DNA of 64,000 nt from Collybiopsis luxurians FD-317 M1 (Eukaryota > Basidiomycota > Agaricomycetes > Agaricales > Omphalotaceae). Shown here piece by piece: positions 1-9,920 of the stretch. Positions within the stretch are counted from its first letter, which is position 1. Every line of letters begins with the position of its first letter. Location: positions 655,346-719,345 of the forward strand of contig KN834772.1 of assembly GCA_000827265.1 (NCBI GenBank), read 5' to 3'. A program made the position numbers and the translations under genes. The notes under the pieces are model-generated. The model saw only the letters and a program-made list of their open reading frames with translations. It had not been told where the DNA came from and did no database searches.

Positions 1-1990
1 TGAAACAGGGCATAAAATTTAGGTAAGCTTTGTAGACTGATGAAGGAAAATGAGCTCCTTGTGACATTCTGCCCAGTACTCTGTTAAATGCCATGCCAGA
101 TTTCTTCTCTGATAGTGCAGTTATTGTTATACTTGCTTTGAGGACCATGACTTTATACTCTAGCTAGTACAGAGCTTCCTGGCTTTGAGTCAGCCATCAA
201 GACTTATAGAGGTTAGAGCACCAGTGCTTGGTACAATATATAGAATGAATTTTGCTGGCTGGGCCAAGCTCCCATAGAAAACAGTAAAGACCCAATGATT
301 TTCTGCATCACATGAGGGAAATGCCAGCGCTTAATTTATGTTTAAGTCCCTTCATTGTCACCTTGCGGGCTTGCTGCAACCCCAGGATTCTACCACCAGG
401 CCAAGGCATACAAACTATGCACAGTCAATCTATGTAATATGAAGTAGAAAACACCAAATTTTATGTACAACTGAGTGATTATATTGCTGTCTGTATGACA
501 GTTCAGCACATTCTGATGAGAACAGACCAGCAGAGGTAAAACCCTGCTTGGGAAGCAGTTTGCCAAAGGGCAGCTGCAGCCACTGCTGCCATGGCCATCA
601 TTATTGATGTATTATTAAGTTTACGCCTAATCTGGCTCAAAAGTATGAAAGACTGAAACCTCAGATGTAGAAAACTGGGACTTGAAGAATGAAAATAGAA
701 TTAGATATCAGATAGGTGTTGTGGAACCCATACAGAGACCAGTAAATTCTAATTGTTGCATTATTTTCTAGTTCTATGAACTCTAGATTTACACAAATTC
801 AAGTACTTTTCTACTTTATATTAGACAGAGTGACTGTATATAGTTTGTAATCCTTAGCAATAGAGCCCTGGGGTTGCAGAAGGCCTGCAAGGTGACAATG
901 AAGGGACTTACACATAAATTAAGCGCTGGCATTTCTCTCATGTGATGCAGAAAATCATTGGGTCTTTACTGTTTTCTAGCTCCCATGCTGGGGACTGATA
1001 ACCATTGCAGATGCATACATAGTGAAATCCAGAACCTCAGGCCTCTCAGTCCTTAACACTTGTAATACTCAAATCTACTAGAGGAATTTAACAGGTAAAT
1101 ATCCATGGGCTACCTTGTAATTTTTCACTGTATATATTCTTCACAGAAAAATTCCAATCTCACTGATCGCTGGATGTGGTACTCTATTTTTACCAAGTAA
1201 ATACTTGAAATAGAGTGAAGGCAGATTTTCCAAGTTGGAGTGCTTTTTGGATAGAGACACAATTTAGAGCAGCCTGTGAGATTTCATATACACATCATGC
1301 AAGCCTTGCCAAAACCTTTGGCAACAGCAGGTCAAATGGAAGGGACCAGTTTGTCAACTAGAAGAAGTAAATTACAATTGAGTCATTATTGGCATAAAAA
1401 TTGTTGGTACAGACTTGTTCATGATATTGTATTGTTTTTCTTGAAAAAGGAAATGAAGGGAAAAACAGAAAAAGGAGACTACCTCTGATATATATAGCAT
1501 AAGAAATCTGAGCCTGGAAAGTTAAAATGGGACTTTATAGGTGTCAGCCTTCTGTTCAGAGGCTGACCATCAAAACTATCAACACTGTGATTATCATGGT
1601 GGCAATTGCTCTGGCTGGTTCCACAGCACTGTTGCTGATAGTACCACCAGCTATTGATGAAGTACTGCCAGCTGCCAAAGAGGTGTCTCCAGCTACTGAT
1701 GTGCATGGCCAATCCTACCAGGGATTTTGTTTTCAACCTGTACCACAATCCAAATGGAGAGCAAGAATGTACATGAAGCTGTTGAACTCAAACAAGCTGT
1801 CAGAGCTGACTTGTTGTCTTCCATTCATTGGTGGTCCAGTTACAATGACAGTAATTGATTTTGTCATTGCTGTCAGACAAATGACCTACTGAGTAGAAGT
1901 CGCAGACAATTACTTCAAGGAAATCAATATTCAACTTTTCGCTGTTGATGTATACATCAAACTTGAACTCACTGAACTCATAATGAACAT
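1..1990. repeat. CpG-depleted repeat-derived region, no supported gene
   Basis: This stretch has almost no CG dinucleotides: the first 300 bases contain none, and the next 700 only a handful. CpG becomes ordinary abruptly at about 1990-2040, where the F-box-like remnant begins. Such depletion is expected when a transposon is methylated and its methyl-cytosines deaminate. The open frames inside (for example 1527-1892) resemble no family I recognise and are probably chance. An inverted repeat lies at 275-978. I see no transposase, reverse transcriptase or gag motif, so the element class stays open. Confidence 0.6.
275..978. repeat. 112-bp inverted repeat with 480-bp interior
   Basis: The left arm at 275-386 and the right arm at 867-978 are reverse complements over 112 positions with 5 mismatches by my count and no gaps. 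The interior is 480 bp and non-coding. The outer ends read TAGAAAAC and the inner ends finish CCCCAGG. The arms could be the terminal repeats of a MITE-like or foldback element turned inside out, or remnants of two oppositely inserted copies. I found no clear target-site duplication, although the string AGCTCCCAT occurs beside both outer ends. Confidence 0.75.
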
Positions 1991-2011
1991 CAAGGTAGAG
2001 CGAGGCACCTA

Positions 2012-2632
2012 TTGGAAAGGAATCTTCCCTTACTCTTACCGGCGTTGAGAATCCTTGATGCTAGTTGCCGGGAACTCATTAACGAGGAGAGATGCGACGT
2101 GAACCTCCTACATTGCCTGACCGCACCAAACCTCACAGATCTAAGACTTCAGTGGTTCGAACAGCCGATTGACAGCTTGCTTAAAGTTGTAGTGAACTCT
2201 CAGAATCGTTCCGCGGCTAGGCTGACATCGCTGGAGATAGTAGACTCTGGGCGCCGGATGTCTGCCGCCAAAGAGTTTATCGAGATCCTCGCCCTTTCCC
2301 GGCAGCGATAAAACTTGAAATTGTCAACGCCGCGTTTGATTTGGACCGTCTCTTGGACAAGGGTTAGAGTGTGTCCTATTCTTCTTCCAAAGCTTACAGA
2401 TTTATGTCTTATGTTTGAGGATCACGTTGGGGGCGAGAGTTATCCTTCACATCTGACATCTATGATCATCTCGCGGTGGTGGCCAGATGGGTCCAGACCC
2501 GAAGAGGGCGGCAAAAAGGCAGCACAGACACAGCTAGCTTCCTATGAGGATTGGTGTCGGCTACAGAATGTGACACTGACTGGGCTCAAACTGACGGAGG
2601 ACATTAGAGAAGACTCGGACGACTCGATGTAA
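2012..2632 (+). pseudogene. Degenerate F-box/LRR-like protein remnant
   Basis: Two consecutive reading frames (2012-2311 and about 2315-2632) together resemble the C-terminal half of the leucine-rich F-box-like proteins that are very numerous in agaricomycetes: LLPALRILDASCREL, then LPKLTDLCLMFEDHVGG and RLQNVTLTGLKLTEDIRED. Between them the frame slips: after ALSRQ the coding sense continues in another frame (AIKLEIVNAAFDLDRLLDKG) and then meets a stop at about 2366. At least two frame changes are needed to join the pieces, and no N-terminal F-box is visible because the sequence upstream is CpG-poor repeat DNA. I infer a 5'-truncated, decayed gene. Confidence 0.55.
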
Positions 2633-3326
2633 ATGTGGATTTCAGTCTGTGCCATTAAGAGTATAGGTATGAGGAAAAAGGCGGAGAAGAAAATGGTGAC
2701 TCTGACTGAAAGTAGATTTGCATATTGATTCGTATGTAGCTTACCCATCTGTTCATATGGATTCCGACATTCTATCTATATCTTAGTTTGAATCGATGCA
2801 TAGGTCATCGCCCATTCTACATCCTTCATTCCAATCTGCCGCTTTACCATATCCGATTCCGCGAATCAATACCGATTTCTCAGTGGAGATCCCTCAGTAT
2901 ATGCAGTTATGCGCTGTTACGCGGGGTTTAAACAAACAACTTTCAGTATCCCTACCCTGTCTTCCGTGGGTCAGTATTTATTTCTCAGTGGTGACCCTTC
3001 AGTAGGTGAGTGAGTTACGCGATGTAATGCGGTGTCCTTGACGCCAGTTAACGAACCGTTTTCAACTCGTTCATGCATTGCAAACAATTGATGTACGACA
3101 CTATATACGTAGAGCACATACATCAGAAATCACAGGACTACAGTCAAGCAGCCAAAATCAAAGTAATACGAAGTGTACTGGTAACTAATTAAGTCGAGCC
3201 TTAAAGGTATGTACTATAAGTGAAAAAAGCCGGTAAAATATCCACACAAAATACTTAGGGAGCACTGGACCAATAAATAATGAAACCATCTGCGCATCTG
3301 CATCAGACCCCGTCTATAGACATGAG
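2633..3326. other. Intergenic, contains a short imperfect direct repeat
   Basis: No gene seen. Two related segments begin at 2877 and 2981 (both open with TTTCTCAGTGG and share scattered matches over about 55 bases), giving a diverged tandem repeat of period about 104. The function is unknown. The rest is probably the 3' flank of the minus-strand hydrolase. Confidence 0.4.
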
Positions 3327-4791
3327 TCACAGCCTTGACTGGGCTTTCTTATCCCCGCCTTCACCCTGAGCATCACTAGTAGGGATCTCCAGCGACGTAC
3401 TCGGATCCGAGGGGGCACTCGAAGCAGAGGTAAGCGATGGGACAGTGCTCGTATTTCCATTAATATCGTCGCTTGAGCTGGGTTCCATCGCAGAAGCCGA
3501 TTGAGTGAGTTGAATGGGCTTCTCAGCCGGCGTCGGAGTCGGAGTTCGGGCTTCGATGAAGGTCGCAATATCGGCTACAAGCTTCCGTCGCACTGGTGGA
3601 AGCTCATTTTGAAGTTCATGATACCCATTCTGGTTGAGAGAGCACCACGTAAGCACGTAAGCCCCAGGGAGAAAAGACAATAGATTATGAGGCAAATCGA
3701 ACGTACAGGGTAAACAAGAATCTTTTTGTCCTCGGCAACTATCTTTTCGTGAAACTCTTGCGTAGCCTTGATTGATGTAACCTTGTCTGCGTCTCCGTGA
3801 ACGAAAAGAATCTTTCGAACCGCGTTAAAACGAATTTTTTTGCAGAAAGGAAAGAAAGAGACGCAACCGGAAGCTTCTTTGGCCAATGATGGCATCCATC
3901 GGACAGCAATTTTTCACCCTATGAGGTCATATCATTAGTTGAAAAGACGTGGTCTAGAAGCGGGGTACTCTACCTCTGTCAGCATGTCACCGATTCCTCT
4001 CAGCGAGCCAGTTGTCTTAATTAACGGATCTTGGGCATAAGCTTCATTGAGTTCCGGGGAATGAGATAAGTCCTGAGTAGGAAAAGAACAAAGAAAACGA
4101 GTTGGCCCGGTCCCGTTCATCTGAAAAATGCCACTTACATCAACGTCAATAGCAGCGGGAATGAGTGTATAGGGTGAGATGGTCGCGACTTTTCCCCCGA
4201 GCCAGCGAAGGATTTTTGACGCGGGAGTCGTTTGCCGAATTAAAGGACTCGTTACAATGACGCCAGTCAACGAAGCCACAGTTTCCGCGTGCTGAGCACT
4301 TGGGTATGACTGCTGTACCACGAAACTCAGGACTTCGCCTCCACCCTGAACAAAATCAATAGATGGTCTTGATCAGCGAAAAATTTGAAACAAGATAGTT
4401 TGATGACTACCATTGAATGGCCCGTCAGGAACACAGGGACGCCGGAGAACTCCTTCTGGGCAGTCCGTATGGCCCAGTCAATGTCTTGCATCTGGTCTGA
4501 CCACCCAGTCTTGCCCCATGAACTCTTTTTACTGCGTTTATCCTTGTCCAAAGCGGTACGTCCAAAACCGCGCTGGTCAAAAGTAAAGACGGCTATACCG
4601 CGTTCAGCAATTAACGGGTGTATATGAGCGTATCTGCCAATGTGTTCCTGAAAGCCATGGACGAAGACGATGAGGGCGCGAACAGGACTTGAAGATGGAC
4701 GATAAGTGCGGGTGTAAAATTGAGTTTCTTGAGGACCGGAGAGCCAGTTTTCGACCATGGTATAGTTGGAGGGACCATGGAATGAAGACAT
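3327..4791 (-). CDS. Monoacylglycerol-lipase-like serine hydrolase
   Basis: An alpha/beta-hydrolase of the serine aminopeptidase S33/monoacylglycerol lipase group, expected to cleave monoacylglycerols to fatty acid and glycerol. Six exons give 381 residues: 4791-4411, 4345-4139, 4072-3974, 3918-3868, 3811-3707, 3629-3327. Seen: oxyanion motif HGFQEH; nucleophile elbow GHSMGG split by intron 1 (Ser126 just before the junction); HGDADKV with Asp255; YHELQNE with His285, completing the triad. The C-terminal tail of about 75 residues is rich in Ser, Thr and Pro and is probably disordered. The donor of exon 4 (GTTGCG) is weak but keeps the frame. The gene is divergent from GEP4 across only 129 bp. 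Confidence is high for the family, moderate for the substrate. Confidence 0.85.
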
Positions 4792-4863
4792 GATGGTGGT
4801 TGGGAGCGCGCTGTGAAGATCATAACTGAGTCCCTAATATATAGAGTTGATTCAATGAACAAG

Positions 4864-4883
4864 ACGTCACGCGTCACGCGTCA
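4864..4883. promoter_or_regulatory. Tandem ACGCGT (MCB-like) boxes in shared promoter
   Basis: Two ACGCGT hexamers (4869-4874 and 4876-4881) sit side by side next to a GACGTCAC half-CRE, in the 129-bp gap between the divergent start codons of the lipase-like gene and GEP4. ACGCGT is the established MluI cell-cycle box bound by MBF in ascomycete yeasts; use in this fungus is inference. Confidence 0.45.
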
Positions 4884-4920
4884 GAGTAGACGCCAGAAAA
4901 GGAAATTATCTCTCAACCTC

Positions 4921-6096
4921 ATGCCTCTCAATGTACCAGGCATATTAGCTCCCTTACAGTTCCTTCTCAATCCTAGAATTATAGTTCCTGGACTGTCAGT
5001 AAAAGGTGCACTAAACTAAACTAGTTTTTCTTCTAATTTGACCCATGTCGTTCTCGGCAGAAAGATATTCGCCATCTTAATTTTAATGCACTCAAAAAGG
5101 CTGGATACAGAGGCATCGTGTTCGACAAGGACAACTGCCTCGCAAGTATAAATTTTTTTTGCTGCTTCTCACGTTAACTAATGGAATATCCCTAGACCTT
5201 TCCTGATAGAGACACTCTAGTTCCAGAACTTGAAGAAGCGTGGAAGGAATGCCGTCAAACTTTCGGTCCCAAAAATGTTCTTGTTGTCAGTAACTCTGCT
5301 GGATCCAAACGCGACGCAGGGGGAATCCAGGCAAGTCCATGTGAGCTCAAATTCGGACAAGTCTAACTTAATTTACTTACAGGCAGAATCTGTCCGTCAC
5401 CACCTTGGAGTCCCTGTACTCTTCCATGCCTCCATGAAACCCGGTTATTCCTGCATAAAGCAAATCCGCTCCTACTTTCGCTCACTTTCGGATCCTGTCA
5501 ATGACGACCAACTGATAGTCGTCGGGGACCGTCTGTTCACAGACATCGTCATGGCCAATCGTTTCCGTGAAAAAGGTTGGACGGATCGCATTGGGTTACG
5601 TTCACAAAGTTTTGTTTCGAGACATGCGACGACTTCATCCTCGGTTACTCAATCAAGCACCAGAGACGGTTCGTCTGCAGACGTAACTGAGTCTAATGTG
5701 CCTATGTCACCAGCGTTACCTCCTCATAGAACGCTAGGTGTATGGACTACGAGTGTATGGGTTCGGGAAGCTACCCTGATGCGTTTCTGCGAAAGAAAGC
5801 TCTTGGATGGGGTGAAAAAGTGGATCATCGCGCGCTCTAAAGCCAGGGCTTCCAAGCTAGCCGCGCAAGCCAAGGAAGATGATGTTAACGATAAATTTTC
5901 TGGGAAGGATGAGGTCAAAAGGAAAACTGTAGGAGATCAGTCGCAAGAGGAGATTACGGAGGGGGAGGAAGCAGTACTAAGGCGTGCTTTTGTACATCCG
6001 TTACCCCCTGCATTGCCCCCTTCTCGAAAGAACGGCGCTTTACGGACTCTTGTCAATCTGGTCAAAAGTGCGACGGTGCTCCTGAGAAGAAGCTGA
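4921..6096 (+). CDS. Mitochondrial phosphatidylglycerophosphate phosphatase GEP4
   Basis: HAD-family phosphatase that dephosphorylates phosphatidylglycerophosphate to phosphatidylglycerol in the mitochondrial cardiolipin pathway. Four exons give 335 residues: 4921-4998, 5061-5141, 5196-5330, 5383-6096. Seen: the family's FDKDNCL nucleophile motif (Asp48, Asp50), VVSNSAGS, the conserved Lys in MKPG (Lys117), and VVGDRLFTD (Asp147, Asp152). A charged Lys/Glu-rich C-terminal extension follows the HAD core. Introns 2 and 3 both need GC-AG splicing with donor GCAAGT; only this restores DNCLTFPDRDT and GGIQAESVRHHL, which match the family. The start at 4921 is chosen because MPLNVPGIL begins the conserved N-terminus. 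The very short 5' spacing to the divergent lipase-like gene suggests a shared promoter. Confidence 0.92.
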
Positions 6097-6695
6097 TGCA
6101 ACCCGGTCCTGTTACCTATCTTGTAACTATTCGCCTTGCTTCATATCTGCATAGTCTACTATCAATCCCATCTCGAGCGCCAAGTTTGTGACGGAGGTCA
6201 TGTCTGGTATTGTTAGAGACGAAATTGTGCCAAGTTCTCCTCTATCTTTCAGTCCCCCGATACAGCAAGTCTCCATCGTCAGTCCCGAAAGCTGCACAAA
6301 TGGTAAGCCTCATTTCATGCTATCTTACCCCGGTATAGAAGACTAGTTGCTTCTTTCGCTTTCTCGTTTACATGTCATCGGCAGCTATAATGAGGTATGT
6401 CATCCACTCAAAGGTGTACTACTTCGGCTCTGAAGTTCTCCATTGAGGCAAGTCCTCTTCACCATCATACATTATGAATGAATCTTTTATCGAATGACTA
6501 CTTCGATCCCTATCTCGCTTCACTTACATTCGAATACTTACGATATGTGGCTGAATAGGATAGGATGGATATTATACTGACCAAGGTTCGAGTCCCGGAC
6601 GACCGGTTCACCATGATGCACCTACAGCCGCTGAGCACTACATCTATGGAAAGTTCAATTGTATCAGCAGATCGATTATTACTGTAAGCTAGACG
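6097..6695. other. Intergenic, no gene seen
   Basis: No conserved reading frame. A tRNA-like pair of boxes occurs here but does not fold (see rejected items). Confidence 0.5.
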
Positions 6696-7064
6696 CGCAA
6701 CTAAAAGGCAGAGCGATACTACGCGCTCGATGGTTCTTCATTTTATGCGACGTTCTGAATTAATTACCTAGAATATACAGCGCTGACCAGGGCCGAATCG
6801 GGACTGAATCTGTCAGACGCGCGACAACATTTCATTGCCGATTCAGATTTGTACTAGCAGTGTGCATGGTTATACTGTCGTTCCGTTTCAGAGGCCACGC
6901 TAAATATCGAACCAAAGCTGTTCCTTCAAAGGTTAGATCTACAGTAGATCCGCTCATCTGCCTGCGGGTCCTATCGATGAATAGTTCCACTGCAGTCCAA
7001 GTGGTACTTATACTACCCGTGCAGCTTTCCATGGTGGGTCCAGCAAACATTCGCATTCCAAGTC

Positions 7065-9465
7065 ATGATTCCTCAACTCTATAATCCACTTGCTTTATTA
7101 TTATTTTGTGCTTGCCTGCTGACTCTACTGATTCGAACGGCTTGGGGAATCCTTCGATGGTATCTATTCATACGAAACTCTGGTATTCCAGAGATTGAGA
7201 AATTGAAGGACCGTCCTTCGAGATCGTTGCGTAGAGGTACGGCAGTCATATGTGGAGGGAGGTCTGTAGAATATCTTTTTCTCTGTTCCACACCCGCACT
7301 CATATCGGAATCAGCGTGGCCGGACTGTTTGCTGCACGGATATGTCACGAGTTTTTTGAAAGTGTCCTCATTGTTGAACCTGAGGAATGGCTTACCAGTG
7401 AAGATGCTATGCGTCAGCTCAGTTGGGAGCAAATGCACAAAAGGACGCGTGTTATGCAATATCAATCGTTGCATGGTATGTTTCGGTTTCCTCGGTGGAC
7501 TCACGGATACTAACATAGCATCTAGCTTTCCAAGCACTCCTGTTAGATGGGCTCGCAAAGCTTTTTCCCGACTTGGAGGAACAGTGTAGACGATCCGGAA
7601 TAGCGTAAGCACAGGAGCTCGATACTTACTTCGTTTCTAACTTTTATATCTGATATTTAGTATCCGTCCATCGGCCAGGGAAATGAACCTGGCAGGACCC
7701 AGCGTGGCTATCATACCGGTCCCCACTAGATCGTACAACGGAAACTTACCAAAAACTCTATTCCAGTGTACTCGTGCAGGTTTTGAAACCCTTCTGAGGT
7801 AGTGTTATCTCCATTTGACTCAAAGATCATTCTTGAATATTGTTCATTCACCAAAGGCGGATGGTGCTCGGTCGCGGGAGGTATCCTCGCATTAAGCAAG
7901 TGGCGGGAACAGTCGTTGGAGTATCACCGCAATTGAAAGACTTCGGTCGCATTGGCAAGATCACAGTTCGAGGCGCAGACTTTCAGCTCCGAGAAATAGA
8001 AGCATCTCTAGTCGTAGGTAAGTAACACTTTGGACACTGCATTGAGGACTACTCCCTGAAATATTAAGATTGTACCGGGTACGCCCGTGCGGGTGCAAAA
8101 TGGCTGGCTCAGGCTGGCTACGGAACTGCACCCATTCCAGCGGGCAAACTCACCCTGCAAGACTCTAAAATAGCACTTGATTCGAAATTGCATTATTCGA
8201 CACTTACATGCAATGTGTCTTCTTCAACTTTGGAAAAGCTTCCAATACCTGAGGATCGGGACCTCGAAACCTTATTTTATGCGCTTTTCGAAGACATTCC
8301 AGAAAATGGACGTCGGCTGTTTGTACTGACAAAGGCCGATGGGAACCGATGTGAGAGCTTCCGACTATTTCGCTGTTAATTACAGTTTCTTATCAAGTTT
8401 TTCGTGAGTCCAGTGACTATTTTCGTTGGTCAATCCAGCGACGAACTTGTCAAGTATGAAACGATAAGCACCGTGCGGTCGCTCGTTCAAGATTTGGTTC
8501 CTTACAACTCAAACGCTCCGGTTCCGAGTTGGATATTCCAAACTCTTGATATTCTAGAAGAATCGCGGCCTGAATTAAGTTACTCTCATGTTCGCGTGCG
8601 TGAGTAGATTTGATTGCTCCTGAACTTTGACCGTTTTCCACTGACTCTTCCAGCGGCAACTGCATATATTCAGTATCATAAAGTAGCGAATCTTCCCATC
8701 AATTTTGCGGCGCTAGGTGATAGCGTTCTGTCAGGTAAGACCGTTCATTTCGGAAAAACCAAAGTTTCTAACTGCTGACGCTTCGGAAATACGCAGTGAA
8801 TCCTTTATATGGGTAAGTCCGTGATGGTTTAAGGTTCTTGTCCGATATTAACGATTTCGATACCATTAGCCAAGGATGTACCAAAGCCATGCTGGGTGCA
8901 ATCGCTCTATATACGACACTTGCTCAGTCCGAAACACCCGAAGAATTACCACCTGACTTCTCTGAGCGTTACTTCAAGGAACACTTCAATAAAACTGATT
9001 CTCTTTGGTGTGTACTTCGTCTCAAGGCCAGATTATCACTGCTCACATGCTTACTACCCTCATTTTTCCAGGCAAACCACTCGTGTTCTTGGTACTTTTT
9101 GCATGCAGTATCGGAACGCCGACATCCTTGAGCTTACCTGTTTTGTTTTCCAGATTACGGTGTACCTTGCACAAAACCTATCGCCGGAGAAGATCTTAGT
9201 TCAGGCAGGCTTTTACGGTGGTATATCCGAAAGCTATGGTCCTTGGCCATCAAGGTGAAAGAAAAGCTATTCACTTTTATGATTCTTCGGATTTCTGATC
9301 TGAAATAATTATATTACACAGGATGAGCAGGCTAGACGAGTTGTCTGGGATGGCGCAATGGGGTATGGAACTTCCGTAGATCCTTTAAATCCATGGCTTG
9401 CGGTGAAGGTTCTCTGGAACTCTGTTACCGGAGTGTGGTTATCGATCTTGCCTAATTCGGCGTAG
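7065..9465 (+). CDS. Membrane-anchored FAD-dependent monooxygenase (copy A)
   Basis: FAD/NAD(P)-binding oxidoreductase of the PHBH-like (group A) monooxygenase fold, probably hydroxylating or epoxidising a small lipophilic substrate. Thirteen exons give 567 residues: 7065-7261, 7315-7475, 7526-7604, 7661-7798, 7857-8017, 8069-8350, 8414-8599, 8654-8734, 8797-8812, 8870-9007, 9072-9091, 9154-9254, 9322-9465. Seen: a hydrophobic N-terminal anchor (residues about 8-35), the dinucleotide-binding motif VICGGSVAGLFAAR with the acidic VEPE end of strand 2, VVDCTGYARAG, and the flavin-contacting GDSVLSVNPLYGQG (GDS at 423-425). Exons 9 (16 nt) and 11 (20 nt) are micro-exons. No frame defect seen. The substrate is unknown; paralogues lie at 9921-12308 and 29786-32156. 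Confidence 0.85.
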
Positions 9466-9893
9466 TATACCCTGCTTTGACCGGCTCATGAGAGCACGTG
9501 CAGTCTTGGGTTTTAACTTTTTACCTTGTTAAGGCGATAAAGATAATGACATTGCATAACTACTAGTATATGATATCTTGCAAACGTCCCAGCTTTACCT
9601 TAACATACTCAATCTCAGGCTCCGAGTTTCCTGCCGTCCACCGATGCATGTAAAGTGTCGGGAAGAAAATCTCTGCTTCTTGCTCAATCTCGGATCATCC
9701 TTTTTCCGCATACTCAGTTATCCGATGCTGCTTGCAATGATACAACTGAAAAGGAAGTCTCGATACTTTTCTGGGAAGCTTCTGACAAAGTGAAGTACAA
9801 TTTATCCGGCATATGTACTTTGTAACTCCCTTCCACTTCGTTGCTTCCAGCCGTTCCGAATGTGGAATCCTATTGCGTACTCCATCTGGCTAT
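9466..9893. other. Non-shared centre of the inverted duplication
   Basis: This segment separates the 3' ends of two convergent monooxygenase genes. No conserved frame, repeat or RNA gene was recognised. It is the place to look for the original breakpoint or an inserted remnant. Confidence 0.4.
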
Positions 9894-9920
9894 CTACGCC
9901 GAATCAGGAAATGTAGATAA

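Noticed and set aside
1527..1892. 121-codon open frame in the left repeat
   Set aside because: It lies in CpG-poor repeat DNA, has no recognised domain, and the opposite strand is also open, as expected for AT-shifted decayed sequence.
6541..6606. tRNA-like A box (TGGCTGAATAGG) and B box (GGTTCGAGTCC)
   Set aside because: The boxes are about 37 nt apart instead of about 44, the T stem has two mismatches, and no acceptor stem forms between the ends. At most a tRNA-derived relic.
7079..7612. Long minus-strand frame opposite monooxygenase A
   Set aside because: It is the complement of confirmed exons 1-3 and intervening introns, with no splice signals or domain of its own.
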